Shown here piece by piece: positions 51,986 through 60,956 of a DNA stretch of 64,000 nt. Below the pieces are notes generated by a model, which was given only the letters and a program-made list of their open reading frames with translations, was not told the DNA's origin and ran no database searches. The DNA is from KACC-23026 sp963829575. Lineage in GTDB: Bacteria; Bacillota; Bacilli; Bacillales; Sporolactobacillaceae. The position numbers and the translations under genes were made by a program. Where the stretch lies: positions 310,001-374,000 of the forward strand of contig CAWHJF010000016.1 in NCBI GenBank assembly GCA_963829575.1, in the 5' to 3' direction. Position 1 is the stretch's first letter, and the number at the start of each line of letters is the position of its first letter.

Positions 51986-53391
51986 CAAGCCAAATACTGC
52001 CGAGCAGATGCTTCCCAGCTAAAATCCAGTTCCATCGCTCGCTCGGACAATGTTCGCCAAGTTTTGGGTTGATAGCGATAGAGCCAGATCGCTCGTTCGA
52101 TCGTGTAAAACATGTCATGCGCATTGTAATTGGTAAAAGAGAAGCCCGTGCCTTCCCCTGTAAATTCATTATAAGGGTCAACGGTGTCTTTCAGTCCTCC
52201 CGTTTCCCGGACAAGTGGCACGGTGCCATAACGAAACGCCAACAGTTGGCCAATTCCGCAGGGCTCAAATTTAGACGGCATCAAAAACACATCCGATCCC
52301 GCATAGATTTGTCGTGCCAAACCCTCATCAAAATAATCATGATACGAAACCGAATCCGGATAGTGAGCAGCCATCTCTCGGAACTGTGCCTCGTACTCCC
52401 CATCTCCTGTTCCGAGCAGCACAAATTGGACCTTCAGATCCATCATTTCATGGAAAACATGGAGAACCAAATCAATCCCTTTTTGTTCAACAAGACGCGT
52501 CACCATCGAAATAACTGGAATCTTATCCTCAACAGGTAGCCCAACCTTCTTCTGAAGCGCCGCCTTGTTCATTAATTTTCCTTCATAGTCTTCAAACGGA
52601 ACTGCCAAAGCGCGATCCGTCATTGGATCATAAGCAGTCTGATCAATCCCATTAAGGATGCCCACTAAATCAGGACTTCTTTTTCTAAGAAAGCCATCCA
52701 GTCCCTCCCCGTAGAAGAACGTTTGAATCTCTTCGGCATAGCTCGGACTCACGGTGGTGAGGCGGTTCGAAAAGGCGAGACCTGCCTTTAAGTAATTAAC
52801 ATCGCCATAATATTCCAATCCGTCTGGATTAAAGTAGAGTTCGCTTAGATCTAACAGTTCATGAAGCACGCTCTTCGAATAGCGACCTTGGTATTGGAGA
52901 TTATGAATTGTGAACACGGTTTGAAGGGATTCATAGAATGGATTCATCCGATAATGAGCCTTCAATAGCGCAGCGACCGGGCCGGTTTGCCAATCATGTA
53001 AATGTAAAACATCTGGCTTCGCCTCCAAATGGGGGAGTGCTTCTAAAATGGCTCTAGAAAAAAATGCAAACCGTTCTCCATCATCAAAAAAGCCGTAACT
53101 GCCATGCCTTTTAAAATAATACTCATTGTCCAAAAAATAATAGTTAATGCCGTCCCACTCGAGTTTATCAATCCCGCAGTATTGTCTCCGCCAACCAACT
53201 GGCACCTCAATACTCGTTTGAAACTGCATCTCATCTTTATAGACTTGTGGCAAGTCGCCATATTTGGGTAACAAAACCATGACCTGTGTGCCAAGTTTTT
53301 TCAATGTCTTTGGAAGCGCGCCGATGACATCCCCTAATCCGCCCGTTTTAATAAATGGTGCACATTCCGATGCTGCAAATACAATGTTCAT
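51949..53391 (-). CDS. glgA: Glycogen synthase (ADP-glucose-dependent)
   Basis: GT5 glucosyltransferase that extends glycogen from ADP-glucose. The 480-residue product begins MNIVFAASECAPFIKTGGLGDVIGALPK with the KTGGL ADP-glucose motif, and continues with HLHDWQTGPVAAL, TIHNLQYQGRY, LNGIDQTAYDP and the C-terminal SKFEPCGIGQLLAFRYGTVPLVRETGGLKDTV. The upstream frame is replaced by ATG 53391 with GGAGG eight bases before. It is last in the glgB-C-D-A operon; a glgP would normally follow but the next gene is unrelated. Confidence 0.97.
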   Translation of the reverse strand: MNIVFAASECAPFIKTGGLGDVIGALPKTLKKLGTQVMVLLPKYGDLPQVYKDEMQFQTSIEVPVGWRRQYCGIDKLEWDGINYYFLDNEYYFKRHGSYGFFDDGERFAFFSRAILEALPHLEAKPDVLHLHDWQTGPVAALLKAHYRMNPFYESLQTVFTIHNLQYQGRYSKSVLHELLDLSELYFNPDGLEYYGDVNYLKAGLAFSNRLTTVSPSYAEEIQTFFYGEGLDGFLRKRSPDLVGILNGIDQTAYDPMTDRALAVPFEDYEGKLMNKAALQKKVGLPVEDKIPVISMVTRLVEQKGIDLVLHVFHEMMDLKVQFVLLGTGDGEYEAQFREMAAHYPDSVSYHDYFDEGLARQIYAGSDVFLMPSKFEPCGIGQLLAFRYGTVPLVRETGGLKDTVDPYNEFTGEGTGFSFTNYNAHDMFYTIERAIWLYRYQPKTWRTLSERAMELDFSWEASARQYLACYEELAARSSHS

Positions 53392-53409
53392 CCCGTTTGC
53401 CTCCAACCG

Positions 53410-54519
53410 TTACATAACCTCTAATTTTTTAATGACTCGGGGCTCTCCTTGACTTTCCACATGGCGATTTTTAGTAATCGTCACTTGCTTATCGGCAATT
53501 ACATTCTCGATATAGGCGCCCTCTTCAATCTCGCCTTTCTGCATGATGATGCTGTTTTTTACGATCGCTCCTTTATGAACTTTCACCCCTCTAAAAAGGA
53601 CACAGTTTTCAACCTGGCCGTCGATCTCGCAGCCGTTTGCAATTAAAGAATTTGAAACGGAGGACGTACTGCCAAAACGAGCGGGTGCTTCATGTTTGAT
53701 CTTTGTCAGAACTTCCCCACCTTCGCTAAAAAACGAATGCCCTTTATCAGGATTTAGAAGATCAAGTTGGCATTGATAAAAACTTTTGATCGAATGAAAG
53801 AAGAGCATTTCTCCTTTAAACTCATAGCCTTTGATTTTATAATCACCTAAGTGTGCCTTCACAATATCCTTGAGGAAACTATATTCTTCATTATCAATAC
53901 AGGTTTCCATTAACGAGATTAAGAGATCTTTATCGATCACATAGGTTTCTAAGAGAACTGGATCTCCTTTTTTAGGGAGTGTGAAAAATTCGACATCTAG
54001 TAGATCACCCGTTTCCGTTATCTCACATTTGTGAAAGAGTGGTTTATAAACCCGGGAACCGTCATAGGTTTTGTAAACCACTGTGACATCGGCATCGTTT
54101 GCTCGATGGGCTTTAATCACATCATTAAAGTCAATCTTATTAACATGAACACCTGGGGAAATGACCACCGTGTTGGCCGTGGACCGTTTGAACATTTCGA
54201 TATGATCATAGAACTGTTGAAGGTCCCCTTTGATCGGTTCATTTGGATGGGCAGGTGGAAGAATATATAGCCCATCCTCGGTTTGGCGGTCAAGATCCCA
54301 TTCTTTTCCGGAACCGAGATGATCCATTAGAGCGCGAAACCGTTCCCTTGGGAAAATCGCGACTTTTGTGATGCCTGCGTTAATAAAATTGGTCAGCGTA
54401 AAGTCAATCAGACGATACCGCCCGCCAAACGGCACAGAGGCTAGACATCTATGGGCGGTTAGTTCTTTTAAGAAAGACGCTTCATTCACAAGATTAATAA
54501 CCCCTAAAATTTTATCCAT
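53410..54519 (-). CDS. glgD: ADP-glucose pyrophosphorylase-like subunit GlgD
   Basis: Regulatory or modulating partner of GlgC. The 369-residue product has the nucleotidyltransferase fold (INLVNEASFLKELTAHRCLASVPFGGRYRLIDFTLTNFINAGI) and a C-terminal left-handed beta-helix (IANGCEIDGQVENCVLFRGVKVHKGAIVKNSIIMQKGEIEEGA). The GGxGxRL loop of active subunits is degenerate, as in B. subtilis GlgD. SD AAGAGGATG. Spaced 18 bp before glgA and 37 bp after glgC. Confidence 0.96.
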   Translation of the reverse strand: MDKILGVINLVNEASFLKELTAHRCLASVPFGGRYRLIDFTLTNFINAGITKVAIFPRERFRALMDHLGSGKEWDLDRQTEDGLYILPPAHPNEPIKGDLQQFYDHIEMFKRSTANTVVISPGVHVNKIDFNDVIKAHRANDADVTVVYKTYDGSRVYKPLFHKCEITETGDLLDVEFFTLPKKGDPVLLETYVIDKDLLISLMETCIDNEEYSFLKDIVKAHLGDYKIKGYEFKGEMLFFHSIKSFYQCQLDLLNPDKGHSFFSEGGEVLTKIKHEAPARFGSTSSVSNSLIANGCEIDGQVENCVLFRGVKVHKGAIVKNSIIMQKGEIEEGAYIENVIADKQVTITKNRHVESQGEPRVIKKLEVM

Positions 54520-54556
54520 AATCGCATCCTCTTTTCACTTTTGATCATTTTTCTAA

Positions 54557-55711
54557 TTAAATCTCTTGTGCATGAAGATCTAATGGCTGGCCACCAACAT
54601 AGAGGGTAATCGCCTCATCTGGATTGGGTGACCCGATGACTTGATCGTTTGCAATGACGGTTTTACCGGCCAAGATCGCCCGTTCAATTCGTACATTTTC
54701 ACCAATCTTCACGCCCGGCATAATGACGGAATCCTTAATGACCGACCCTTTCCCCACTTGAACATTATAAGAAAGCACTGAGTGGTCAATCTCCCCAAAA
54801 ATCGTGCAGCCTTCATTGACTAACGAGCGTGTCACTTTTGCTTCCGAAGAAATGTATTGAGGAGGGTGGTTCGCGTTTCCTGCATATATTCTCCAATCCG
54901 GATCAAATAAATCAAAAGCGGGGGTCTCCTCTAATAAATCCATATGGGCCTCCCAAAGACTTTGAACCGTCCCAACATCTTTCCAATAGTCATCGAATTG
55001 ATACGCATATAATTCTCGGCCTTCTTCAAGTAATTTCGGAATGATGTTTTGACCAAAATCATTGGAGGATGACGGATTTTCTTCATCTTCAATAAGGGTT
55101 TTCTTCAAAAGCTTCCAATTGAAAATATAAACCCCCATTGAAGCCAGATTACTTACCGCCCGTTCAGGCTTTTCCTCGAACTCAATAATACGCCCGGCTG
55201 AATTCGTCGTCATAATCCCAAACCGATTGGTTTCTTCCCATGGCACTTTGATAACGGCGATCGTGGCATCGGCTCCATTCGTTTCGTGGACCTGAAGCAA
55301 TAGATTGTAATCCATTTTGTAAATGTGATCACCAGAGAGGACAACGACATATTCAGGGTCATATTGATCCACAAAATGAATATTTTGAAAAATAGCATTT
55401 GCGGTTCCTTTATACCATTCACCGCCACCATCGCCTTTATAAGGAGGAAGCACAGAGACACCGCCAAATAAACGGTCTAAATCCCAAGCCCTTCCATTTC
55501 CGACATACGCATTCAAAAGATGGGGCTGGTACTGCGTCAGAATTCCCACCGTATCAATGCCAGAATGATTGCAATTAGATAAAGCAAAATCGATGATTCG
55601 ATACTTTCCTCCATATGGAACAGCAGGTTTCGCAATTCCTTTTGTTAAATCTCCTAAACGTGTGCCTTGACCACCTGCTAATAACATGGCCACCCATTTT
55701 TTTTGTCTCAT
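54557..55711 (-). CDS. glgC: Glucose-1-phosphate adenylyltransferase
   Basis: Catalytic ADP-glucose pyrophosphorylase. The 384-residue product starts MRQKKWVAMLLAGGQGTRLGDLTKGIAKPAVPYGGKYRIIDFALSN with the signature loop, then VLSGDHIYKMDYN and EFEEKPE, and ends with a beta-helix. ATG at 55711 has AAGGAG upstream and overlaps the glgB stop by four bases (ATGA), so translation is coupled. The longer frame start at 55732 lies inside glgB. Confidence 0.97.
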   Translation of the reverse strand: MRQKKWVAMLLAGGQGTRLGDLTKGIAKPAVPYGGKYRIIDFALSNCNHSGIDTVGILTQYQPHLLNAYVGNGRAWDLDRLFGGVSVLPPYKGDGGGEWYKGTANAIFQNIHFVDQYDPEYVVVLSGDHIYKMDYNLLLQVHETNGADATIAVIKVPWEETNRFGIMTTNSAGRIIEFEEKPERAVSNLASMGVYIFNWKLLKKTLIEDEENPSSSNDFGQNIIPKLLEEGRELYAYQFDDYWKDVGTVQSLWEAHMDLLEETPAFDLFDPDWRIYAGNANHPPQYISSEAKVTRSLVNEGCTIFGEIDHSVLSYNVQVGKGSVIKDSVIMPGVKIGENVRIERAILAGKTVIANDQVIGSPNPDEAITLYVGGQPLDLHAQEI

Positions 55712-57672
55712 AATTTGTCGCTCCTTAGCCATTTTTTCGTTTCTTTCATGAAGACCAGCATGCTTAAAGGAGGGAGAGTGGCTGTGATTCTGCGTGCCAT
55801 TCCTTGATAAGGGGCATCGATCGTCTCAAGCCGTTGACTAGGCGTGTCTGTCTTTCCACCATATTCAATCTGGTCACTGTTAAACACTTCAAGATAGATG
55901 CCCTTAGAAGGAACACCAATATCGAACGATTCGTAAAACTCAGATGAAAAGTTGCACACGACAATTGCTTGATCCCCTCTGTGCCTTCCTTTTCTAATAA
56001 AAGTTATGACACGTTCGTCGCGAGCATTCGGGTCAATCCAGTGAAATCCATCCGGTTCATGATCCAAACGCCAAAAACAACGATGAGATTTATAGAATTG
56101 GTTTAATTGGGTCGAATACGTTTTAAATTTCCGGTGGGAATCAAATTGATTGAGGAGATTCCAATCTAATTCAGTGAGATCCTTCCATTCGTCAAACTGT
56201 CCGAATTCAGATCCCATAAATAATAGCTTCTTACCAGGATGGGTCATATAGAAACCGAGCAATACTCGTAGATTCGCAAATTTTTCTTCATAGCTTCCAG
56301 ACATTTTATTAAGTAACGATTTTTTTCCATAGACAAGTTCATCGTGAGAAAAAGGCAAAATGAAATTTTCCGAGTAGGTATAGAGCAGAGAGAATGTCAA
56401 AAGATCATGATGTCGTGGTCGTTCACTTTGGTCATAGGCCATATAACGCAACACATCATGGACCCAGCCCATATTCCATTTATAATTAAATCCAAGACCA
56501 TTTTGATCGGTCCGTCCGGTTACGAGGGGATAATCCGTTGCCTCTTCCGCGATCATTAAAACATCTGGGTGGGCTTCGAAAACCGCTTCGTTCATGGTTC
56601 GAACAAACACCAAGGCGTCAAGATCTTCCTCACCATTATTTATATTTTTGAGTCGAAGGTTCGAGGTTCGGTCGTGGTTTAAATGAATCATATGTGATAC
56701 AGCATCGATTCGAAACCCATCCACATGATAGGTGTCCAACCAAAACATCAGATTAGAGATCAGAAAACTTCTCACTTCAGGCCGGCTAAAATCAAAATTA
56801 TAAGTCCCCCAATTGGCGCGCTCGGCCCGCTCGGGATCCGTGGATTCGTATATTGGTGTTCCATCAAAACGCGCCAATCCGTGGGCATCTTTACAAAAAT
56901 GGACAGGTACCCAATCCAGGATGACCCCAATCCCATTCTGATGGCAACGGTCCATGAAAAACATAAAGTCTTCTGGTGTGCCATATCGGCTGGTGACGGA
57001 AAAATACCCCGTGAGTTGGTAGCCCCATGATCGATCGTAAGGGTGTTCCATTATGGGCATGAGTTCAATATGGGTATACCCATTTTCTATGACATAATCA
57101 ACCAATTCATAGGCTAACTCTTTATACGTTAAAAAACACCCATCCTCTTTTTTCTTCCATGAACCCAAATGGACTTCATAAATCAACATGGGATTATGGT
57201 AAACCTCTTGTTTTTTCCGTTGATTCATCCAGGCCTGATCGTTCCATTCATATTTGTTCACATTCCATACGATAGAAGCCGTCTGGGGGCGAACTTCAGA
57301 ATAAAACGCAAAGGGATCTGCTTTTAGAAAACGGTGGTGTTTGCGATCGTGAATTTCAAACTTATAGAGATCGCCTTCTGTTAAATTGGGAATAAAAAGC
57401 GTCCAAATACCTGATTGCGAGACTTGAGTCATACCATGCTTGGATCCATTCCACTGATTAAAGTCACCAACAACCGCAACATGCTGGGCATTAGGAGCCC
57501 ATACGCCAAATCGAACGCCATTGATGCCTTGCCGATCACAACAATGTGCACCAAGCATTCTGTAGCTTTCAAAGAGGGTCCCTTCATGAAAAAGGTATTG
57601 TTCAAACTCAGTTGGCTGAGTCAAGGTCACGTCTACTTCCGATTGATCAGTTGATTGATCGAGCTGCGCCAT
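55708..57672 (-). CDS. glgB: 1,4-alpha-glucan branching enzyme
   Basis: GH13 enzyme that makes alpha-1,6 branches in glycogen. The 654-residue product has an N-terminal CBM48 (about 35-120), the TIM barrel with IELMPIMEHPYDRSWGYQLTGYF, the nucleophile region YHVDGFRIDAVSHM (Asp), MIAEEATDYP (acid/base Glu), FILPFSHDELVYGK (transition-state Asp), and a C-terminal beta domain. SD AAGGAGGGGG is about 13 bases before the ATG. First gene of the glgBCDA operon. Confidence 0.97.
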   Translation of the reverse strand: MAQLDQSTDQSEVDVTLTQPTEFEQYLFHEGTLFESYRMLGAHCCDRQGINGVRFGVWAPNAQHVAVVGDFNQWNGSKHGMTQVSQSGIWTLFIPNLTEGDLYKFEIHDRKHHRFLKADPFAFYSEVRPQTASIVWNVNKYEWNDQAWMNQRKKQEVYHNPMLIYEVHLGSWKKKEDGCFLTYKELAYELVDYVIENGYTHIELMPIMEHPYDRSWGYQLTGYFSVTSRYGTPEDFMFFMDRCHQNGIGVILDWVPVHFCKDAHGLARFDGTPIYESTDPERAERANWGTYNFDFSRPEVRSFLISNLMFWLDTYHVDGFRIDAVSHMIHLNHDRTSNLRLKNINNGEEDLDALVFVRTMNEAVFEAHPDVLMIAEEATDYPLVTGRTDQNGLGFNYKWNMGWVHDVLRYMAYDQSERPRHHDLLTFSLLYTYSENFILPFSHDELVYGKKSLLNKMSGSYEEKFANLRVLLGFYMTHPGKKLLFMGSEFGQFDEWKDLTELDWNLLNQFDSHRKFKTYSTQLNQFYKSHRCFWRLDHEPDGFHWIDPNARDERVITFIRKGRHRGDQAIVVCNFSSEFYESFDIGVPSKGIYLEVFNSDQIEYGGKTDTPSQRLETIDAPYQGMARRITATLPPLSMLVFMKETKKWLRSDKL

Positions 57673-57861
57673 GTGTTTTAATCCCCCTCCTTAAATAAAA
57701 TTGAAGAAAAAATATTAGTATAATGAAGGTATTCGCGATTGATTCAGGCATTCCTTTTAAGAGATTTGTCTAGTTTCGTCAAAATTAGTCGAATGTTTAT
57801 TTTTTTCAGATTTCATCACTTGGATTTGAAAAACCTACGGGAAATCCTAAAGTAAAACCTC

Positions 57862-57895
57862 AAAAAAAAACACCTCCACAAGATGTGGAAGCGTT
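57862..57895 (-). terminator. Terminator overlapping the GH15 stop codon
   Basis: AACACCTCCACA pairs with TGTGGAAGCGTT, then in minus sense a run of T residues (A-run 57862-57870). The stem overlaps the TAA at 57894-57896. No clear glgB promoter could be named in the 190 bp between this and glgB. Confidence 0.85.
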
Positions 57896-58922
57896 AGTGT
57901 GTGACGGAACTTTCTTTGGAAAACCACGGGTCGTCCTCACACCTTGATATAAATAGAAGCGACATCGACACGGCCCAGGCCAGCGGACAATTTCCATTGG
58001 CAAGTGTTTTTCCGCCTATATACAATTCTGGAACCTCCCAATTATTAGGCACAATATCCAATGTTTTCTCAAGATAATAATCGGCTTGTTCCATCAATCC
58101 AAGTTCGAGATAACACAGTCCTAACCAAGGAAATCCAAAGCACCATTCGGCTTCTTGACCTTCGTTATAATACTGATCATCTTTATAACGAATACACCCA
58201 TAAGTTCTTTCAAGTTTTGAGGACACGTCTGAAAGAATACGCTCGGCCATTTGGCGATCCACGACTCGGTATGGGTAGATCAGAGAAAGCAGTGCTAAAT
58301 CCGTCTCTTTTGTTTGACTTTCACGTGGGAGTAAGAAGCGTAAGGTCTCCTCCCCTTTTTTAATGAGATCACTTTTAACATTCACTAATAATTTCACGGC
58401 TTTAAGCCCCGCCACACAGGCGCCCACACTAGAAGCATGAAGTTCCATGTTTTCTTCCCACATGCCGTTGTCATGTGCTTGCCAATATTGCACACATTCT
58501 AGATAATCCACCAATTTTTGAACGATTCGGAGATCATGATCATTACGAATGACCCCTTTTCCCAAGCGATTCCCCTCACCCACTCCCCATAAAAACGCGC
58601 CAATCGCATCGTTTTGCGCATGGCCCCATTCAACGGGAAGTTCTTTTAGATCCTTTGAATAGCGGGCATGAATGTACTCATACAAGTACACCGGTTTTTG
58701 CTTGGTATGAATGTCAATTTTCCATTCATACGATTGAAACAAATCAAATAAAGCATGAAACGCCTTTTCATAGCGTTCCGATTGGCAGTGTTGAAAAGGT
58801 AATACCGTGTACACCACGTCGCGAATCCAAACATAATCATAATCTTTGGAAAGGCTAGCGGTGTAAGCCCCATTTTTCAATCGCATCCGATCTAATACCT
58901 GTACGGCTTGATTCCAATCCAT
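57894..58922 (-). CDS. GH15-family glucoamylase-like protein
   Basis: An (alpha/alpha)6-barrel glycoside hydrolase related to GH15 glucan 1,4-alpha-glucosidases. The 342-residue product shows DYDYVWIRDVVY (sugar-binding Arg-Asp), VEWGHAQNDAIGAFLW, an acid Glu in NGMWEENMELHASSVG and WCFGFPWLGL, then LANGNCPLAWA. It has no signal peptide, so it would act on cytosolic glycogen/maltodextrins. ATG at 58922 follows GGGAGG. It stands upstream of glgB on the same strand but is separated by a terminator; functionally it could supply the glycogen breakdown step missing without glgP. Confidence 0.87.
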   Translation of the reverse strand: MDWNQAVQVLDRMRLKNGAYTASLSKDYDYVWIRDVVYTVLPFQHCQSERYEKAFHALFDLFQSYEWKIDIHTKQKPVYLYEYIHARYSKDLKELPVEWGHAQNDAIGAFLWGVGEGNRLGKGVIRNDHDLRIVQKLVDYLECVQYWQAHDNGMWEENMELHASSVGACVAGLKAVKLLVNVKSDLIKKGEETLRFLLPRESQTKETDLALLSLIYPYRVVDRQMAERILSDVSSKLERTYGCIRYKDDQYYNEGQEAEWCFGFPWLGLCYLELGLMEQADYYLEKTLDIVPNNWEVPELYIGGKTLANGNCPLAWAVSMSLLFISRCEDDPWFSKESSVTH

Positions 58923-59271
58923 GTATGTCGCCTCCCATTCCATTTTTCATCTCTTCAAGATTTATATCGATCCACACGTACGCGAACACCAAACGTGCTT
59001 ATTGAATGTGTAAGTTTATACATCATTACCCCTTTTCCCATAAGTTAAACGCTTTCGAAACAATTCAGGCGAAATTGGGCGACTTTTTAGACTTCTATTT
59101 CTTATAGTTTATTAAAAAATAAGACAAACGGACACACCATTTTCAGTCCAGGCACAAATCTATTGATTTGCCAAAAAATAGTCACAGATCCCCACCAAAA
59201 ATGGAATAGATTTCATAATTCTGTGCAAAAATAAGGTTATGTTTTTGTGTGAAAGGAGTTTTATTTTTCTT
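58923..59271. other. Divergent intergenic region GH15 / 59272 gene
   Basis: About 350 bp without a gene. It holds a weak cre-like sequence GTTAAACGCTTTCG (59044-59057; matches the CcpA consensus except at three outer positions) about 120 bp upstream of the GH15 start. An ORF on either strand has no SD and no homology. Confidence 0.4.
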
Positions 59272-59451
59272 ATGGGCGCAATTCAAAAGAATGGTTTTAC
59301 ATTTGATATCGAATATAGTGAAATGCTGCAAAAAGGTGCCGTGCACGTTTTTCAAAATGGAGAATTTGTTCACGAAATGCCGTTTACTTTTCAAGGACAA
59401 GATCCCGACCCTCAAGAAATCGAACGCTTAGTCGATACTTTTTTCGACTAA
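59272..59451 (+). CDS. Small DUF5370-like (YbxH-type) protein
   Basis: The 59-residue product MGAIQKNGFTFDIEYSEMLQKGAVHVFQNGEFVHE... resembles B. subtilis YbxH in order of motifs (GAI..G.TF, GA.HV.QNGEF). Function unknown. AAAGGAG is about 13 bases upstream, longer than ideal; an ATT codon closer to it is a theoretical alternative. No membrane segment. Confidence 0.55.
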   Translation: MGAIQKNGFTFDIEYSEMLQKGAVHVFQNGEFVHEMPFTFQGQDPDPQEIERLVDTFFD

Positions 59452-59669
59452 TAGCAGGTTAACGCATTCCAGATCCATTTGTGGGGCTTTTTCCAAACGC
59501 AAGCCCCATTTCTAGATTAAGCGGATCCACTCCTCATACCCACCTGTCCTCATCGATCATGCAGATCATTTTTATTTTGCCTAATTTTCCTTTAGCATTA
59601 AATGGGAAGCAGGAAAAAGAATCCCCCTTCACTACAAGGAGTCTTTAAAAAGGAGTGTATGATGCTATT

Positions 59670-60317
59670 ATGAATATTCTTATTGCTGGTGCAAATGGAC
59701 ATACTGGAAGATTATTAATAAAAGAACTCGCGGACCATCCAACTTACAATGCGATTGCCATGATACGTGATGAAAATCAAGCCGAAGCGCTTAAAGAATT
59801 AGGGGTAACCGACTATGTGGTGGCCGATTTGGAACATGATCTTACAGAAGCGGTGAAAGATTGCGACGTCGTCTTATTCGTAGCAGGATCGGGTTCGAAG
59901 ACCGGACCAGATAAGACGATCAGCGTGGACCAAGAAGGCGCCAAGCGCTTGGTTGATGCCGCTCAAGCGAACCATAGTAAGCAATTCATCATGCTCAGTT
60001 CGATTGGAGCCGACACCCCCACTGAACCGCTCAAACAATACCTTGAAGCAAAAGGTGAAGCGGATCGTTATCTCAAAGAAAGTGGCTTAACCTATACCAT
60101 TGTACGCCCAGGACGCTTAACCTTTGATGCTGGTACTGGTCTAGTCGACATCACGCACAAGCTTGAACACATCGAAGGACGATCGATCCCTCGTGAAGAT
60201 CTCGCGCGTGTCATGACGGCTGTCATCCAAAATCCTGCGGCCTATAACCAAACCTTCGAACTCCTAAGCGGTGACGTCCCAATCGACCAAGCATTGAGCG
60301 AACTTTCCTCAAGCTAA
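59670..60317 (+). CDS. NAD(P)-binding atypical SDR, YhfK-like
   Basis: An atypical short-chain dehydrogenase (NmrA/SDR_a5-like). The 215-residue product has a Rossmann start MNILIAGANGHTGRLLIKEL (GxxGxxG), VVADLEHDL, VLFVAGSGSKTGPDKT, LSSIGAD and YLEAKGEADRYLKESGLTYTIVRPGRLT, the last replacing the canonical YxxxK. Similar in length and motifs to B. subtilis YhfK. SD GGAG lies 14 bases before this ATG; a GTG five codons earlier overlaps the SD. Substrate unknown. Confidence 0.85.
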   Translation: MNILIAGANGHTGRLLIKELADHPTYNAIAMIRDENQAEALKELGVTDYVVADLEHDLTEAVKDCDVVLFVAGSGSKTGPDKTISVDQEGAKRLVDAAQANHSKQFIMLSSIGADTPTEPLKQYLEAKGEADRYLKESGLTYTIVRPGRLTFDAGTGLVDITHKLEHIEGRSIPREDLARVMTAVIQNPAAYNQTFELLSGDVPIDQALSELSSS

Positions 60318-60388
60318 CCTTTATATGAGTAATTTTTAAACGATCGTACACAACGCGCGATACTAACTCACTTGAAAGGGGTGGGATC

Positions 60389-60757
60389 GTGACGACCGAC
60401 GACCCTTTGTTTGAACCGATTTGGGACGATCTTCGTCTATTTGAGAAAAAAATAATGATGGCCATTGGCCGCCATATTAAACAGATTCCTCCTAAGGCGA
60501 ACGCTTATACCATGCACATGGTCGATTTTAGCTTGGATCATTTAAACCCATCTGATATTACCGAACGGATGAAGCGCCTCAAGTCCAAAACCGTAGCGGT
60601 GATGATGGAGGACCAACGCGTTCATATTCCACTTTTAACCGACCTTAGATATGAGGACTTAAGCAAAACGGTCACCTTTACGTTCAACTCGCTTTTAAAA
60701 CCCTGTTATGAGGCATTGGCCGATCTAAAACTCACCAACCAGCCCCAAATGCTTTGA
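60389..60757 (+). CDS. Rep_3-like winged-helix protein (orphan)
   Basis: The 122-residue product has LRLFEKKIMMAIGRHIKQIP, then ITERMKRLKSKTVAVMM and VTFTFNSLLKPCYEALADLKL. This order resembles the N-terminal winged helix of RepB/Rep_3 plasmid initiators (E-K-x-hydrophobic opening and V.F.F.s.LKP.y..L ending). The second winged helix of such proteins is missing. AAAGGGGTGG and a GTG start at 60389 are plausible. Chromosomal, with own terminator; function unknown. Homology is a guess from pattern. Confidence 0.5.
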   Translation: MTTDDPLFEPIWDDLRLFEKKIMMAIGRHIKQIPPKANAYTMHMVDFSLDHLNPSDITERMKRLKSKTVAVMMEDQRVHIPLLTDLRYEDLSKTVTFTFNSLLKPCYEALADLKLTNQPQML

Positions 60758-60845
60758 TTTTTTTGTCCGACAGTCCACATAAAATTGGAGCCAAAATCGC
60801 TCATCTCAACGGGTGCTTGGCTCAAACCTATTTTTTCATCTTACG

Positions 60846-60886
60846 AAAAGCCCTTTTTGATCCAATCCAAGAAGGGCTTTTCTTTA
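60846..60886 (+). terminator. Intrinsic terminator
   Basis: AAAAGCCCTT (60846-60855) with AAGGGCTTTT (60872-60881), then CTTTATTT; about 90 bp past the Rep_3-like gene. Confidence 0.85.
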
Positions 60887-60956
60887 TTTGGGTTCTTTTT
60901 AATAAGACAAATGGTTAGTTAAGATAGAGCCAAGCATAACGATAGGGGGACTATAC

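Noticed and set aside
55708..57672. Antisense ORFs inside glgB
   Set aside because: Shadows without SD; glgB is unambiguous.
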